From NCBI RefSeq assembly GCF_005217455.1, contig NZ_SZPQ01000019.1:62001-126000 (forward strand): a stretch of 64,000 bases of DNA, read 5' to 3'. Below, one piece after another: positions 30,548-38,520 of the stretch. The stretch's first letter is position 1, and every line of letters begins with the position of its first letter. The notes under the pieces are model-generated. The model searched no databases. It was not told where the DNA came from and worked only from the letters and a program-made list of their open reading frames with translations. A program made the position numbers and the translations under genes. This DNA is from Martelella alba (GTDB taxonomy: Bacteria > Pseudomonadota > Gammaproteobacteria > Enterobacterales > Enterobacteriaceae).

Positions 30548-31714
30548 ATGCAGCTTTTTAACCGCATCACGCCAGGACGTTATTCTTTACTGATCTTACT
30601 GTCATTCTACGTTGTTTTTAACGTGCGGGCCGAACCTTTGCCCGCGGTGACCGTCGCGGTTATTGAAAAAAGGCTTCCGCCGCACTCGCTCTATTATCTC
30701 GGCCGCGTCGAAGCCATTAAAGCCGTGGATATCATTACCCGCACGGAAGGCTTTATCGCCAAGCAGGATTTTAACGACGGCCAGATGGTCAAGGCTGGAG
30801 ATATCCTCTTTGAAATCGATCCCGCCTTGCATCAAGCCGCCGTGGCCCAGGCTGAAGCGCAACTCGACAGCGCCCGGGTCGCGGCGCGTCATGCCCAGCT
30901 CAATTTGACCCGGTTGCAACGGCTTGGGGATCAGCGATCCGTCAGCCGGGCGGACGTGGATGCCGCGCAAGCTCAGCGCGACGGCGCCGATGCGGCGCAG
31001 GCGCAGGCGCAGGCCAATCTGCGCATCCAGCAGTTACAATTGGGCTACACCCGCATCGCCGCGCCATTTGCCGGGCGCATCGGCCATAGCCATTTCAGCA
31101 TAGGCAGCCTGGTGAATCCGGCTAGCGGCTCTCTGGTGCATCTGGTGCAGTTGGATCCGATACGGGTGGCCATCGCCATTAACGAACGGGATTACCTGGA
31201 GGCGGCCGGTCGGCCGCATGTCGACGCCGACAACCTGGCCGACAGCGGCTATACCCCTCGCCTGCAACTGGCTGACGGTCGGCAATATGCCGAATCGGGC
31301 GTGTTCGAATCCGTGGATAACCGGATTGACGGCCGGACCGGGACGGTAACCGTGCGCGCCCGTTTCCCCAATCCGCGGCATTTACTGCTGCCCGGCGGCG
31401 TTGTCAATGTGTCGCTGACGTCGGAGCATGTTACCCCCGTGGTATTGGCGCCTATCGCCGCGTTGCAGCAAAACCGCCAGGGCTTTTTCGTCTTGCTGGT
31501 GGATAAACGGGATCAGGTGGAGGTCAGGCCGGTGAAGCTTGGCGGCCAGTTTGATCAGGAGTACGAGATTACGCAGGGGTTGGCGGCGGGCGATCGGGTC
31601 ATTATCGAAGGATTACAGCGCGTTAGGCCCGGGATGGCGGTTAATCCCGTCCCGGCAGTGCCGGAAGGCCCGGATGTGGACAATCCGGCCGCCGTGCCGG
31701 CGATACAGGAGTGA
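30548..31714 (+). CDS. RND efflux pump periplasmic adaptor
   Basis: A 388-residue membrane-fusion protein of the AcrA/MexE family. The signal-type N-terminus (YSLLILLSFYVVFNVRA) lacks a lipobox cysteine. The lipoyl half-motifs (GRVEAIKAVDIITRTEGFIAKQDFNDGQMVKAGDILFEID and YTRIAAPFAGRIGHSHFSIGSLV) flank an alpha-hairpin (AQAEAQLDSARVAARHAQLNLTRLQ). It links the inner-membrane pump encoded next to an outer-membrane channel. No channel gene is present nearby, so TolC is the likely partner. It lies 9 bp before the pump gene. Confidence 0.92.
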   Translation: MQLFNRITPGRYSLLILLSFYVVFNVRAEPLPAVTVAVIEKRLPPHSLYYLGRVEAIKAVDIITRTEGFIAKQDFNDGQMVKAGDILFEIDPALHQAAVAQAEAQLDSARVAARHAQLNLTRLQRLGDQRSVSRADVDAAQAQRDGADAAQAQAQANLRIQQLQLGYTRIAAPFAGRIGHSHFSIGSLVNPASGSLVHLVQLDPIRVAIAINERDYLEAAGRPHVDADNLADSGYTPRLQLADGRQYAESGVFESVDNRIDGRTGTVTVRARFPNPRHLLLPGGVVNVSLTSEHVTPVVLAPIAALQQNRQGFFVLLVDKRDQVEVRPVKLGGQFDQEYEITQGLAAGDRVIIEGLQRVRPGMAVNPVPAVPEGPDVDNPAAVPAIQE

Positions 31715-31723
31715 GGCCCGCCC

Positions 31724-34700
31724 ATGCTGCTTTTTTTCATCCGGCGTCCTAAATTCGCCATGGTCATCGCGATCGTCATCATGCTGGTCGGCCTGACGGC
31801 CCTTAAAGTCATTCCGGTGGAGCAATTTCCCGATATCGCCCCGCCGGTGGTTTCGGTGACCGCGCTCTATCCCGGCGCCAGCGCTCGAGATGTCGCGGAA
31901 GCGGTGGCCTCCCCCATCGAGGCGCAGATCAATGGGGTCGGACACATGCTGTATATGGAATCCAATAGCGCCAACAGCGGCGGCTATCAATTGAATGTGA
32001 CCTTCGCCAGCGGCACCGATCCGGATATGGCGGCAGTCGAAGTCCAGAATCGTCTTTCGCAAGTCAGCGCGCAATTGCCGGCAGAAGTCTTGAACAACGG
32101 CGTATCGGTACGCAAGCGCGCCTCGAACATACTGCTGGGGGTCAGTGTATTCTCCCCCGAACGAACCCTGAGCAATTTGGTTCTCAGCAATTATGCCAAC
32201 CTGCGCCTGCGAGATGCCCTGGCGCGGATCGACGGTGTGGGGGATGTGCAGATTTTCGGCGCACGCGACTATAGCATGCGCGTGTGGCTGGATCCGCAGC
32301 GTATGGAGTCGCTGGACATCAGCGTGCAGGATATCGTCCAGGCGTTGCAGCAGCAAAATATCCAGGCGGCGGCCGGTCAAATCGGTTCGGCCCCCGCCCC
32401 CGCCGGACAACAACAAACCCTGACTATCAGCGGCCAGGGGCGCCTGCAGGACGCCCAGCAGTTCAGCCGGATCATCATCCGCACCAACGAACAGGGCGGG
32501 ATGGTCAGGCTCGGCGATGTGGCGCGTGTGGATCTCGGCGCACAAAATTATCAGGTCAATTCATCCCTTAATAACGCGGAATCCGCTTTTTTGGCCATTT
32601 ACCCGACGCCAGGATCCAATGCGTTGGAAGTGGCCGGCGCGGTAAAGGCGGAAATGGCCCGGCTGGCCCGCGACTTTCCCGACGACATGGCTTATTCGAT
32701 AGAGTACGATTCCACCACCACGGTCACCGCCACCATTGATGAGATTCTCATTTCACTGGCCTTGACATTGACGGTGGTGCTGACGGTGGTCTATCTGTTC
32801 CTGCAAAGTCTGCGGGCCATCTTTATCGTTGCGCTGACGATTCCGGTTTCACTCCTCGGTACCTTCGCGGTGTTGTACGGGTTCGGTTATTCCGCCAATA
32901 CATTAAGCCTGTTTGCGATTATCCTGGCGCTTACCGTGGTGGTGGATGACGCTATTGTGGTTGTGGAAAATGTCGAACGCCTGCTGGAGCAACATCCCGA
33001 GCTTTCGCCGCAAGCGGCCACCGGCCAGGCGTTGCGGCAGATAGCCGGTCCGGTCGTCGCCACCACGCTGGTGCTGATGGCGATATTCGCGCCTATCGCC
33101 ATGCTGCCGGGCATTACCGGCGAATTGTACCGCCAGTTCGCCGTTACCCTGTCAGCGGCGGTTATCCTCTCAAGCATTACCGCCTTAACATTGACGCCGG
33201 CGCTGTGTGCAGCGCTGATAACGCGTCGCGCGCCGGCCAGCGGAGGTTTTTTCGGCGCTTTCAATAGAACGTTGAACCGAATACGAGACGGGTACGTCAC
33301 CCTGGCCATGGCAACCGGCAAACGGTCGGCCACCGTCATCGTCGTGCTGCTGGCGGTGGCCGCCGCCACCTGGTTCGGCTACAGCCGGCTTCCCACCTCT
33401 TTTTTACCGGAGGAAGACCAAGGCTATTTTTTTGTGAACATTCAACTTCCCGACGGCGCCTCGCTGGAACGCACCCAACGGGTTATGGATCAGGTCTATC
33501 GGCAGATCGCGGGCAATCCGGCGGTGGCGAATCTGATAGAGATCACCGGATTCAGTTTGCTTAGCGGCAGCAATGCCGCCAATGCCGGCCTGGCCTTCGT
33601 TATGCTCAAACCCTGGGGCGAACGGCCGCCGGTCGATAAGATTTTGTCTGAAGTCCAGGCCAACCTGTCGGCCATTCCGTCCGCCATGATCATGGCGTTT
33701 AACCCCCCGGCAATCAGCGGTCTGGGTAGCGCCGCCGGTTTCGATCTTCGTATTCAGGCGTTGGAAGGACAATCGCCCCAGGCATTAGCGCAAGTGGCCG
33801 GGGCGGTGATTCTGGCCGCCAATCAATCCCCCCGGCTTAACCGCGTCTTCACCACATTCAGCGCCACGGTACCGGAAATCGGCCTGAGCATCGACAGGGA
33901 TCGCGCGGCTTTGCTGGGGGTACCGGTAAGCCGAATCTTCACCACGCTGCAAACCGCCATGGGGGGCGCCAATGTCGGCGATTTCACCCGGAATAACCGG
34001 CTGTTTCACGTTCAATTACAAAACGACATGACCTTTCGCCAGCGCCAGGAACAAATCGGGCAAATTACGGTTCGCAGCGACAATGGCGCGCTGGTGCGGT
34101 TGGCCAATCTGGTACGGACAATGCCTGTCCTGGGCGCGCCGGTTATCAGTAATTTCAATCAGTTTCCCGCGGTATCGGTCAGCGGCTCGGCCGCCGACGG
34201 CGTCAGTTCCGGCCAGGCCATGCAGGTCATGGAACACCTTATGCGACAACATTTGCCCGCCGGCTACGGTTATGCCTGGAGCGGCATGTCCTGGCAGGAA
34301 CAGCAGGCCGGTGGACAGGCGGTGTACATTTACGCGGCGGCATTGATTTTCGCTTATCTGTTTCTGGTGGCGCAATACGAAAGCTGGAGTATTCCGCTGG
34401 CGGTCATGCTCTCAGTTATTTTCGCCATCGCCGGCGCCGTGGCGGGATTACGGGCGATGGGATTTTCCAATGATGTGTATGCGCAGATTGGCTTGGTGCT
34501 ACTGATTGGGCTGTCGGCGAAAAACGCCATTCTCATCGTCGAGTTCGCCAAGACGCGGCGCGAGGAAGGCGCCGAGATTGCCCAGGCCGCTCGCGATGGC
34601 GCCCATCAACGCTTTCGCGCCGTCATGATGACCGCGGTTTCCTTTATCTTGGGCGTGATGCCGCTGGTATTCGCCAGCGGCGCCGGCGCCATGAGTCGTC

Positions 34701-34828
34701 GAATTATTGGTATCACGGTTTTTGGCGGCATGCTGGCGGCGACGGCGGTCGGGATCATTTTGATCCCGGCACTGTACTTGCACATCCAGCGCGCGAGGGA
34801 ATGGGTGAAAAAGCGGTTCCAGGCTTAG
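31724..34828 (+). CDS. RND multidrug efflux transporter
   Basis: A 1034-residue proton-driven inner-membrane pump of the HAE1 (AcrB/MexF) class. It has the expected layout: a first transmembrane helix ([20 protein letters not shown]), a porter domain beginning [25 protein letters not shown], transmembrane helix 4 with the proton-relay aspartates in [18 protein letters not shown], a second porter half, and the C-terminal helices ([22 protein letters not shown]). The drug or lipid substrate cannot be told. Closest known sub-type appears to be MexF/AdeB rather than AcrB itself. No local regulator flanks the operon. Confidence 0.95.
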   Translation: MLLFFIRRPKFAMVIAIVIMLVGLTALKVIPVEQFPDIAPPVVSVTALYPGASARDVAEAVASPIEAQINGVGHMLYMESNSANSGGYQLNVTFASGTDPDMAAVEVQNRLSQVSAQLPAEVLNNGVSVRKRASNILLGVSVFSPERTLSNLVLSNYANLRLRDALARIDGVGDVQIFGARDYSMRVWLDPQRMESLDISVQDIVQALQQQNIQAAAGQIGSAPAPAGQQQTLTISGQGRLQDAQQFSRIIIRTNEQGGMVRLGDVARVDLGAQNYQVNSSLNNAESAFLAIYPTPGSNALEVAGAVKAEMARLARDFPDDMAYSIEYDSTTTVTATIDEILISLALTLTVVLTVVYLFLQSLRAIFIVALTIPVSLLGTFAVLYGFGYSANTLSLFAIILALTVVVDDAIVVVENVERLLEQHPELSPQAATGQALRQIAGPVVATTLVLMAIFAPIAMLPGITGELYRQFAVTLSAAVILSSITALTLTPALCAALITRRAPASGGFFGAFNRTLNRIRDGYVTLAMATGKRSATVIVVLLAVAAATWFGYSRLPTSFLPEEDQGYFFVNIQLPDGASLERTQRVMDQVYRQIAGNPAVANLIEITGFSLLSGSNAANAGLAFVMLKPWGERPPVDKILSEVQANLSAIPSAMIMAFNPPAISGLGSAAGFDLRIQALEGQSPQALAQVAGAVILAANQSPRLNRVFTTFSATVPEIGLSIDRDRAALLGVPVSRIFTTLQTAMGGANVGDFTRNNRLFHVQLQNDMTFRQRQEQIGQITVRSDNGALVRLANLVRTMPVLGAPVISNFNQFPAVSVSGSAADGVSSGQAMQVMEHLMRQHLPAGYGYAWSGMSWQEQQAGGQAVYIYAAALIFAYLFLVAQYESWSIPLAVMLSVIFAIAGAVAGLRAMGFSNDVYAQIGLVLLIGLSAKNAILIVEFAKTRREEGAEIAQAARDGAHQRFRAVMMTAVSFILGVMPLVFASGAGAMSRRIIGITVFGGMLAATAVGIILIPALYLHIQRAREWVKKRFQA

Positions 34829-34890
34829 CCGGATAACAGGCATACGATGGCGATGCTTGGGCGCCGTCCTTTGCGCCGCGAGATGAAAGA

Positions 34891-35086
34891 TACACGTTGA
34901 ATACTTCGCGTTGCATCACCACGGCAAGACAATGGCACATTCGCCGGGAACGTATGTGAACCGCCAACATCGGGCCTCCGGCGAGAGGCGGGGTGCCTCC
35001 CATCGTCCCCGCGCGCAGAGATGACGCTGTGACCGGGGTGAACGAGCGCGGCCAACAAAGCGGCAGCGAGAAGTATGACAAGTATA
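34891..35086 (+). repeat. dispersed palindromic repeat, long variant
   Basis: Forward-orientation, about 196 bp: TACTTCGCGTTGCATCACC...GGCAAG at the start, CCGGGGTGAACGAGCGCGG and CCAACAAAGCGGCAGCGAGA at the end, closing AAGTATGACAAGTATA. It shares the extra internal segment with the copy at 28760. Confidence 0.85.
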
Positions 35087-35175
35087 AAATGGAAATTTAC
35101 AAATTTGCACAGTAAGTCACAACCCGGCGGGTGGAAAAGCCCCATGATGTTTTCCAACAGCATGAGGAGGCGACC

Positions 35176-35265
35176 ATGTATCTGAATAATCAGGACGTTA
35201 ATGTCATATCCGCTTTGGCTATCGCCCTTGGTATCATAAGCCTGTTTTGTTTCTTGATCGATTAA
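35176..35265 (+). CDS. 29-residue hydrophobic small protein
   Basis: MYLNNQDVNVISALAIALG followed by IISLFCFLID. The ORF has a polar N-terminus, one hydrophobic helix and an acidic end. A near-perfect ribosome-binding site (GAGGAGG) lies 6 bases before the ATG, the main reason to call it. It looks like other stress-linked single-helix bacterial micro-proteins, but I do not recognize it. It starts about 90 bp after a dispersed repeat and about 360 bp before a GhoT-like toxin gene. No promoter was identified with confidence. Confidence 0.5.
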   Translation: MYLNNQDVNVISALAIALGIISLFCFLID

Positions 35266-35498
35266 AAGCCGGTCTTGTCCAGATGCATTGTCCCCGTTTC
35301 GCGGACCCGCGCGTTGCTTGATGTTCTGATTTCAACCCCAATATCCGCATTGCAAGAGGGCGGCGAGCGGACGGTGAATCCTTCATGCTAGCAGCCCGCC
35401 AATAAAGAGACGACATGACCTGAGACGAGTACGGTCTGGGATATGTAAAGCCTAACGAATAACGGACTGTAATCAATCAAGCGGGTAATGAAAACCGT
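35266..35498. other. gene-free spacer
   Basis: A 233-bp stretch between the small ORF and the next repeat. No gene, terminator or operator was recognized. Confidence 0.3.
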
Positions 35499-35626
35499 GT
35501 ATACTCTGATTAATTCGAGTTGCATCACGGCGGCAAGCAAAGAAGTCCCCAGCAGCATAATCAACGCTGCAACGGGGCGAGCGAGCGCGGCCTACAGAGA
35601 GGCGACTTGGAATATGACGGGAATAA
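35499..35626 (+). repeat. dispersed palindromic repeat
   Basis: Forward-orientation, about 128 bp. It starts TGTATACTCTGATTAATTCG, has the core ACGGGGCGAGCGAGCGCGGC, and ends GGAATATGACGGGAATA. It ends one base before the GhoT-like start codon region, so it forms the leader of that gene. Confidence 0.85.
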
Positions 35627-35627
35627 A

Positions 35628-35819
35628 ATGGATATTGAACTGATCACGGGCTGGGATTATATCAAATTAATTTATTCCCTGGGCGTTGCCATCTCCGGTA
35701 TCATTACCTACCGGGTGAGTTGTGATCCATCGTGGAAAATACGCGCCCTGTGCGCGGTATTAATCGCTTTTACCTGGCCTCTCAGTTTTCCTATTGTGGT
35801 GGTGATGTTGTTGTTGTAA
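35628..35819 (+). CDS. GhoT/OrtT-family small membrane toxin homolog
   Basis: A 63-residue protein with two hydrophobic helices: MDIELITGWDYIKLIYSLGV..., then IRALCAVLIAFTWPLSFPIV. The C-terminal pattern IRxLxAxLxxxTWPxSxP is the hallmark of E. coli GhoT and OrtT (IRLLSAFLVGITWPMSLPVALLF). Those proteins are inner-membrane toxins that lower the proton motive force and ATP and promote persistence or growth slowdown. No GhoS-like antitoxin gene is next to it, so it is more like orphan OrtT. An in-frame upstream extension into the repeat is rejected because homology begins after this ATG. Its 5' leader is a dispersed repeat and its ribosome-binding site (GACGGGAA) is weak. Confidence 0.68.
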   Translation: MDIELITGWDYIKLIYSLGVAISGIITYRVSCDPSWKIRALCAVLIAFTWPLSFPIVVVMLLL

Positions 35820-35828
35820 AAAGATCCG

Positions 35829-35890
35829 TATACCCACTCGTCATACTTCAGGTCGCACTGCGACGATCAGCGGCGGCAAATTTATCGGAA
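35829..35890 (-). repeat. dispersed palindromic repeat fragment
   Basis: A rearranged piece: TATACCCACTCGTCATACTTCA (a reverse-orientation end) joined directly to a worn GTTGCATCGCGACGGC-like block (GGTCGCACTGCGACGATCAG). It lies 9 bp after the GhoT-like stop codon, so the toxin gene is bracketed by repeats. Confidence 0.6.
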
Positions 35891-36088
35891 ACCCATTGGC
35901 ACCGGCAAGGGGACAATCAGCATTCATTTTAAGATAACGACCAAAAGCGAGAATAGTATGCTTTGAATTTACCAGATAATGTTAAACATCAAGGTTTCTC
36001 CGAGTGAGAAATCAACCCGGCAGGTTAAAGAAACACTGCAAAATAAATCACAGTATGAATGTCAAAAAATATAATTTTAGCGATCATC

Positions 36089-36215
36089 GTATACTCGAAA
36101 TACTTCGAGTTGCATCGCGACGGCAAGTGGGCAAATCTCAGAAACCTGGATCACGATGTGACGGGGGTGAGCGAGCGCAGCCAACAAAGAGGCAGATTGA
36201 AGTATAACGAGTCTA
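36089..36215 (+). repeat. dispersed palindromic repeat, best-preserved copy
   Basis: About 127 bp. The left end is TATACTCGAAATACTTCGAG, the left block is TTGCATCGCGACGGCAAG, the core is GTGAGCGAGCGCAGCC then AACAAAGAGGCAGATTGAAG, and the right end is TATAACGAGTCTA. The ends are imperfect inverted repeats of each other. Similar sequences are abundant in Yersinia, Serratia, Dickeya and Sodalis genomes as non-coding palindromic repeats. It interrupts a short open frame beginning at 36059. Confidence 0.9.
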
Positions 36216-36339
36216 TGTGCGATATTCGCTCGCCGCCGCTATCCGAGCTGCGACAAGACGCACGACAGCATCGCATTACCCTCTCTACCCCGATAATGTT
36301 TTTTCAACTTAATATAAACAAATTTCATTGAATAAAATG

Positions 36340-36474
36340 AATTTCGGATTTTGCGTGGAGCTTCGCAGAGATGATCAGTAAGTTTGCCGCGTTGCGGCGA
36401 ATCCTTTAAGGTGCGTCCATTAGAACGCATTGCTATTGTCTTCATCATTCGGGCCTACCCTGGCCCGTTTTTTT
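36340..36474 (+). ncRNA. candidate small regulatory RNA
   Basis: A gene-free stretch that ends in a strong intrinsic terminator with no open gene feeding into it. It contains small hairpins (GCCGC-GTT-GCGGC near 36388-36400; TGCGT...ACGCA near 36412-36429) and unpaired AT-rich linkers, a typical enterobacterial sRNA layout. AT-rich -10-like sequences (AATAAAAT near 36331-36338) lie upstream; the 5' end is a guess. I do not recognize it as a named sRNA. Confidence 0.5.
36450..36474 (+). terminator. strong intrinsic terminator
   Basis: Perfect 6-bp stem CGGGCC/GGCCCG with a 6-base TACCCT loop and seven T residues. It is oriented on the plus strand, so it does not serve the minus-strand hydrolase gene at 36550. 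Confidence 0.9.
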
Positions 36475-36549
36475 ATCTCAGCGTTCCTGACCCGCACGCC
36501 TCTCTTTTTCTCTGGGCAAATGTCGCGCAAACCGCTTTTCGGCGGTGGG

Positions 36550-37488
36550 TCACGCGCGGAAAAACGCCCGCAGTTCCCCTGCCAGCGCCGCCGGTTGTTC
36601 CTCCGGTATAAAATGGCCGCAATGGGCTATTACCACACCACGCACATTCTCGGCAAAAGGTCTGAGCGGTCCGGCCATATCGGTGATAGAACCCTGGTCG
36701 GCGCTGACGGCCAGCATCGGCATGCGCAATTTGCCGGCCGCCTTTTGCGCCTGGTTCTGCCGGGCCGATACCTCCGCAGCCCGGTAATAGGCCAGTCCGG
36801 CGCGCAATCCGCCCTCTTTGACAAACACCCGCAGGTATTCTTCCAGAGCCTCATCGTTAAAGGCGCCGGGATCAGCCGCTTTACGCCGTAAAAACCAATT
36901 GAGATATTCACGTTCACGACCACTGATCAGCGTTTCAGGAAGATCGGCTATCTGATGAAAAGCAAAATGCCAGGTGCGCCAACCACGTTCCGGTCCGGCC
37001 GGTAGATTTTCCGGTAACGTGACGCCCGGTATACCGGCATCCAGTAACGCCAGCCGGCGTACTTCATCGCCATAAAGCGCGGCATAGGACCAGGCGACCC
37101 AGGCGCCGACATCATGGGCCGCCAGATAATAGCGGCGAAGCGTCAACTGCTGCAATAACCCATGCAACACCCCGGCCAGCGATTGCGTGTCGTAACCGGC
37201 GGCGGGGCGATCGGAATCGCCCTGTCCGGGCAGATCCGGCGCGATAATCCGAAAATGCGCCGCCAGCAACGGCAACACATAGCGCCAGGCATACCAGCTT
37301 TCCGGAAAACCGGCGGCCAGTACCAGCCAATCCCCGTCGGTTTTACCGCCGATGACATAATGCAGCCGGATGCCCTCAACGGTGGCGAACCGATGGGTAA
37401 ATCCAGGCAGCCCGACCACCGGACGCGACGCCGGCCCGGCGTCAACCCACTGAGCGACAGGTTGCGCCGCCGTTCTTTCTCTGGTCAT
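36550..37488 (-). CDS. alpha/beta hydrolase (epoxide hydrolase/haloalkanoate dehalogenase type)
   Basis: A 312-residue cytosolic alpha/beta hydrolase. The oxyanion motif is AAGFPESWYAW (residues 58-68). The nucleophile is Asp126 in AAHDVGAW rather than serine, which places it with epoxide hydrolases and haloacetate/haloalkane dehalogenases. The catalytic histidine is in HCGHFIPEEQP near the end. An N-terminal extension of about 25 residues (TRERTAAQPVAQWVDAGPASRP) has no lipobox; it might be a poor export signal or an unstructured tail. It lies downstream of the TetR gene on the same strand, with a shared operator between them. Confidence 0.82.
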   Translation of the reverse strand: MTRERTAAQPVAQWVDAGPASRPVVGLPGFTHRFATVEGIRLHYVIGGKTDGDWLVLAAGFPESWYAWRYVLPLLAAHFRIIAPDLPGQGDSDRPAAGYDTQSLAGVLHGLLQQLTLRRYYLAAHDVGAWVAWSYAALYGDEVRRLALLDAGIPGVTLPENLPAGPERGWRTWHFAFHQIADLPETLISGREREYLNWFLRRKAADPGAFNDEALEEYLRVFVKEGGLRAGLAYYRAAEVSARQNQAQKAAGKLRMPMLAVSADQGSITDMAGPLRPFAENVRGVVIAHCGHFIPEEQPAALAGELRAFFRA

Positions 37489-37540
37489 AAGTCCCCTCCT
37501 CTCCTAAACGGCCATGCGTGCCGGAACCTGACGAATAGAA

Positions 37541-37560
37541 TAGGAAATGATTGTTTCCTA
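37541..37560. promoter_or_regulatory. TetR-type operator, hydrolase promoter
   Basis: TAGGAAATGATTGTTTCCTA has perfect 7-bp arms around a 6-bp centre, 53 bp upstream of the hydrolase start. A related site (15 of 20 identical) lies at 38202-38221 before the TetR gene. Confidence 0.7.
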
Positions 37561-37576
37561 ATTAACCCTAAAAAAA

Positions 37577-38200
37577 TCACAGCAAACATAGCGCGGCCTG
37601 CGCCGCTGATAACATTCCTTCGCGGCTTTTGCCAAGTTTGCCGATAATGCGCATGCCCTGCACCACACATAGCAGGGTACGGGCGGTGTCATCGGCCGAC
37701 ACGCCATCGGCAATGGAGCCGTCGGCTTGTCCCTGGCGGATAAGTTTAGCCAGCAGACACTCAAGATCCTGCAATGCCCCAACGACCCTCGCCGCCATTT
37801 CATCGTCATAAGTGGCCAGTTCGGCGGCGCTGCCCGCCACCAGGCAGCCTCGCCGCCCCTCGCTGCCGAAAGAAGACTCGGCATAAAATTGCAACAGGGT
37901 TCCGATCTTGGCGCGTCCCGTGGGCTGCCTCTCCAGCAACGGCCGCAATTGGGTATGGCGTTGGCGGACATAACGGTCGAAAGCGGCCAGAAACAGACTG
38001 CGTTTATCCTTGTACGCTTTGTATAGGCTACCAGCAGATAATTGCATGGCTTGGCAAAGATCAGGGATGGATGTCGCATGATAGCCGCGCTCGCGAAATA
38101 CCTGGAGAGCGCCGTCAAGGGCTGCTTCCGCGTCGAATTCGCGGGGTCTTCCCGGCAAGCGCGGCACTGATAAGGGGTTTGTCGTCTTCATGCCGACCAT
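37577..38200 (-). CDS. TetR/AcrR-family repressor
   Basis: A 207-residue regulator. The N-terminal helix-turn-helix domain runs from GRPREFDAEAALDGALQVFRERGYHATSIPDLCQAMQLSAGSLYKAYKDKRSLF (about residues 17-70), followed by a helical ligand-binding domain with two cysteines (Cys119 region RRGCLVAGSA and LLCVVQGM). The start may be the ATG at 38200 or the one at 38191. Matching operator-like palindromes before this gene and before the hydrolase suggest it represses both. The inducer is unknown. Confidence 0.88.
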   Translation of the reverse strand: MVGMKTTNPLSVPRLPGRPREFDAEAALDGALQVFRERGYHATSIPDLCQAMQLSAGSLYKAYKDKRSLFLAAFDRYVRQRHTQLRPLLERQPTGRAKIGTLLQFYAESSFGSEGRRGCLVAGSAAELATYDDEMAARVVGALQDLECLLAKLIRQGQADGSIADGVSADDTARTLLCVVQGMRIIGKLGKSREGMLSAAQAALCLL

Positions 38201-38201
38201 A

Positions 38202-38221
38202 TTAGAGAATGATCATTTCCA
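38202..38221. promoter_or_regulatory. TetR-type operator, autoregulatory
   Basis: On the minus strand TTGGAAATGATCATTCTCTA, agreeing with the hydrolase operator at 15 of 20 positions, including GGAAATGAT. It overlaps the expected ribosome-binding/promoter zone of the TetR gene. Confidence 0.6.
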
Positions 38222-38486
38222 AATCAAGCCCTCTTTTACGGCGCAACCGCGCGGCAAAACGAAATGGCCGGCGGCCGACATGGTAATACCACGCGCCAAA
38301 GCCTGCTTGAGCCGCCCCACACCTGCGGGAAATCAATGGATTTGGCCTGCCCTGAGCAACCAGCCTGAATAAGGTCACGGGTGAACGGCAGCGCGTCCTG
38401 ACCGGCGACATCTTTTATCGGCGACATCTTTTCTTCATCTCCATTTCATGAAAATGACATCTTCTCTGCCTAGGCTGACGGCCAAA

Positions 38487-38500
38487 TGAGATCGATCGCA
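38487..38500. promoter_or_regulatory. LacI-type operator candidate
   Basis: TGAGATCGATCGCA is symmetric at 12 of 14 positions around a central CG, the usual shape of LacI-family operators. It lies 20 bp upstream of the LacI-family gene that leads the operon, suggesting autoregulation. Confidence 0.5.
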
Positions 38501-38520
38501 AACATGCGCAAGGAGTGGCG

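Noticed and set aside
31613-32545. 310-codon minus-strand frame
   Set aside because: Antisense to the 5' part of the RND pump gene; composition is typical of a shadow frame.
24525-36215. Possible CRISPR array
   Set aside because: The repeats are long, irregularly spaced, in both orientations and separated by genes; there are no regular spacers or cas genes.
36059-36331. 90-codon frame MSKNIILAIIVY...
   Set aside because: Most of it is the translation of a dispersed repeat; at best the first 12 codons are a remnant of a small membrane protein broken by the repeat.
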